Origin: JBKDZL01 sp047971145
GTDB lineage: Bacteria > Bacillota_I > Bacilli_A > Erysipelotrichales > Erysipelotrichaceae
Direction of reading: 5' to 3'
NCBI GenBank assembly: GCA_047971145.1
Contig: JBKDZL010000083.1
Coordinates: 1 to 15,159, forward strand
Length of the DNA: 15,159 nucleotides
Shown here: in pieces, positions 14,163 through 15,159 of the stretch
Numbering within the stretch: the first letter of the stretch is position 1
Layout: the number at the start of each line of letters is the position of its first letter
The notes under the pieces: model-generated
Told to the model about the DNA's origin: nothing
Seen by the model: the letters and a program-made list of their open reading frames with translations, nothing else
The model's database searches: none
Program-made: the position numbers and the translations under genes

Positions 14163-15089
14163 TTAATAGCGCCCTGTAATTTTCACATAATCGACAACTT
14201 TCCAACCTTTATTGCGCTCTAGTGGCATTACTGCTTCTTTCCCTTGTTCTCCAACTATCGCAAGAGTAGCCTTATCAACTATTCCACCTTGGGCAAGCTT
14301 TGGAATTCTACTTATATTTAAACTATTACCACCAACAAACGGAACCCAGTCGGGTATCTTAATTCTATTCAATCTTCTAATAAACGCATTTAACCCATCA
14401 ATAATTAAATTAATCGGTAATTTAATAATTTCAACTATCCCTTTAAATATGCCTCCAAATATGTCGACCACTCCTTGCCAAGCTTTTCTCCAATCACCTG
14501 TAAACACTCCTGTTATAAAATCAATCAAACCATTAAATATAGTAAAAATTGAATCAACTCTACCTGCTAGTGCTGCTATTAATGTAGCTATTACTCCAGC
14601 AATTATATTAGCTGCGTAAGTAAAAGTTGGTGCTAGACTATCGACTAAAAAACCAACAATAGGCTCAATAAATTTATTGTATATTTCTAGTGCGCTATTA
14701 ACAAGTTTAGCTACAAATGTTAAAACTGTTTCTATTGCACCACTTAAATAATTATCCCATAGCCATGAAAATTGCTCTAAGAAAGGTTGAATAATAGGAA
14801 CCATAATCTCATCCCATATTCTTTTAAATACATTAATAGTTACTTTACCACTGTTATTAGCTGAGTCACCTTTGCCAGCTGTTCTTGCAGTTCCATAATT
14901 TTTTACTTTAGCATTCGCAAATCTACTAATTTCTACACTACCTGCTGTTGCATTACCGCTATATTTAGTATTCTTATACTTAACAGATAATGCGTTCTTT
15001 GAGATGTATTCAATTACATCACCATAAATCTCTTGTAACTGGTCTTTATCTACTCCAGTCAATACTCCTAATGCTTCTTGTCTTGCCAT
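14163..15089 (-). CDS. Phage capsid-like/tape-measure fusion ORF
   Basis: A 308-residue ORF with two unlike halves. Residues 1-87 (ALGVLTGVDKDQLQEIYGDV, then SRFANAKVKNYGTARTAGKG and KVTINV) resemble the N-terminus of a phage major capsid protein. From residue 88 the sequence is that of a tail tape-measure C-terminus: repeated hydrophobic helices, GDWRKAWQGVVDIFGGIFKG, then IPKLAQGGIVDKATLAIVGE, QGKEAVMPLE. In phages these genes lie several kilobases apart, so a deletion with its joint near 14826-14831 has probably fused them in frame. TAAGGAGG gives the start at 15089 a good ribosome binding site, inherited from the capsid gene. The product cannot build capsid or tail. The capsid assignment is from memory of the family and less sure than the tape-measure part. 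Confidence 0.75.
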   Translation of the reverse strand: MARQEALGVLTGVDKDQLQEIYGDVIEYISKNALSVKYKNTKYSGNATAGSVEISRFANAKVKNYGTARTAGKGDSANNSGKVTINVFKRIWDEIMVPIIQPFLEQFSWLWDNYLSGAIETVLTFVAKLVNSALEIYNKFIEPIVGFLVDSLAPTFTYAANIIAGVIATLIAALAGRVDSIFTIFNGLIDFITGVFTGDWRKAWQGVVDIFGGIFKGIVEIIKLPINLIIDGLNAFIRRLNRIKIPDWVPFVGGNSLNISRIPKLAQGGIVDKATLAIVGEQGKEAVMPLERNKGWKVVDYVKITGRY

Positions 15090-15102
15090 TATTATTTCCT
15101 CC

Positions 15103-15159
15103 TTAAATGACTGTTGTGCCGCTTATTTTAGCACCAATGTTTTCTGCACCGTTAAACTC
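15103..15159 (-). CDS. C-terminal end of an upstream phage gene (partial)
   Basis: Only the last 18 codons are in the window, EFNGAENIGAKISGTTVI, with TAA at 15103-15105, 13 bases before the capsid-like start. Same strand and spacing suggest one late phage operon. In such operons a scaffold, decoration or head-fibre gene often precedes the capsid gene, but the fragment is too short to name. Confidence 0.5.
   Translation of the reverse strand, partial: EFNGAENIGAKISGTTVI

Noticed and set aside
14212..14619. 135-residue plus-strand ORF opposite the tape-measure part
   Set aside because: It is an antisense shadow of a clear phage protein; the Pro/Ile/Ser-rich composition is typical of such shadows.
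1..15159. CRISPR array, insertion sequence, tRNA or rRNA genes
   Set aside because: No spaced direct repeats, transposase motifs or tRNA cloverleaf were seen apart from the tRNA-like part of tmRNA.

Overview
The window is an AT-rich, low-GC Bacillota (Firmicutes) chromosome segment. The standard genetic code fits, because TGG encodes Trp and the intact genes end in TAA. The set of a leuS T-box, rpsO-pnp, secG-rnr-smpB-ssrA and strong AGGAGG-type ribosome binding sites fits Bacilli or Erysipelotrichia-like organisms. The exact taxon is inference and was not checked by any search.

Layout. Positions 1-5700 hold host housekeeping genes on the minus strand: the 5' two thirds or more of leuS behind a leucine T-box leader with a CUU specifier, an EamA-type transporter, pnp, and rpsO behind a leader hairpin that resembles an S15 autoregulatory site. 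Positions 5739-7892 hold a divergently transcribed COG2509-type FAD protein, an ArsC/YusI-like thioredoxin-fold protein that overlaps it tail to tail, and secG. Positions 7939-10830 hold the trans-translation and RNA-decay cluster rnr-smpB-ssrA. Here the lysine/arginine-rich RNase R tail is encoded out of frame inside the first 116 bases of smpB, and the tmRNA begins 4 bases after the smpB stop.

From the 3' end of ssrA onward the character changes to accessory DNA with many decayed genes. There is a gene remnant, an intact ABC exporter (11124-12746), and a frameshifted partner gene that overlaps the exporter start. Plus-strand micro-ORFs for hydrophobic peptides follow, one set behind an A AAA AAC heptamer and a perfect 11-bp hairpin. 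Next is an XRE regulator with an ATA in the start position and an internal TAA. Last is a minus-strand prophage remnant whose main ORF fuses the start of a capsid-like protein to the end of a tail tape-measure protein. The 3' end of ssrA is a classic integration site, so this is probably the edge of a degraded prophage or island. No integrase and no second att copy is visible in the window.

No clear new multi-gene system is proven. The strongest candidates for a second look are the RNase R/SmpB coding overlap, the micro-peptide/slippery-hairpin cassette beside the XRE pseudogene, the capsid::tape-measure fusion, and the orphaned exporter with its unrecognised, frameshifted partner.
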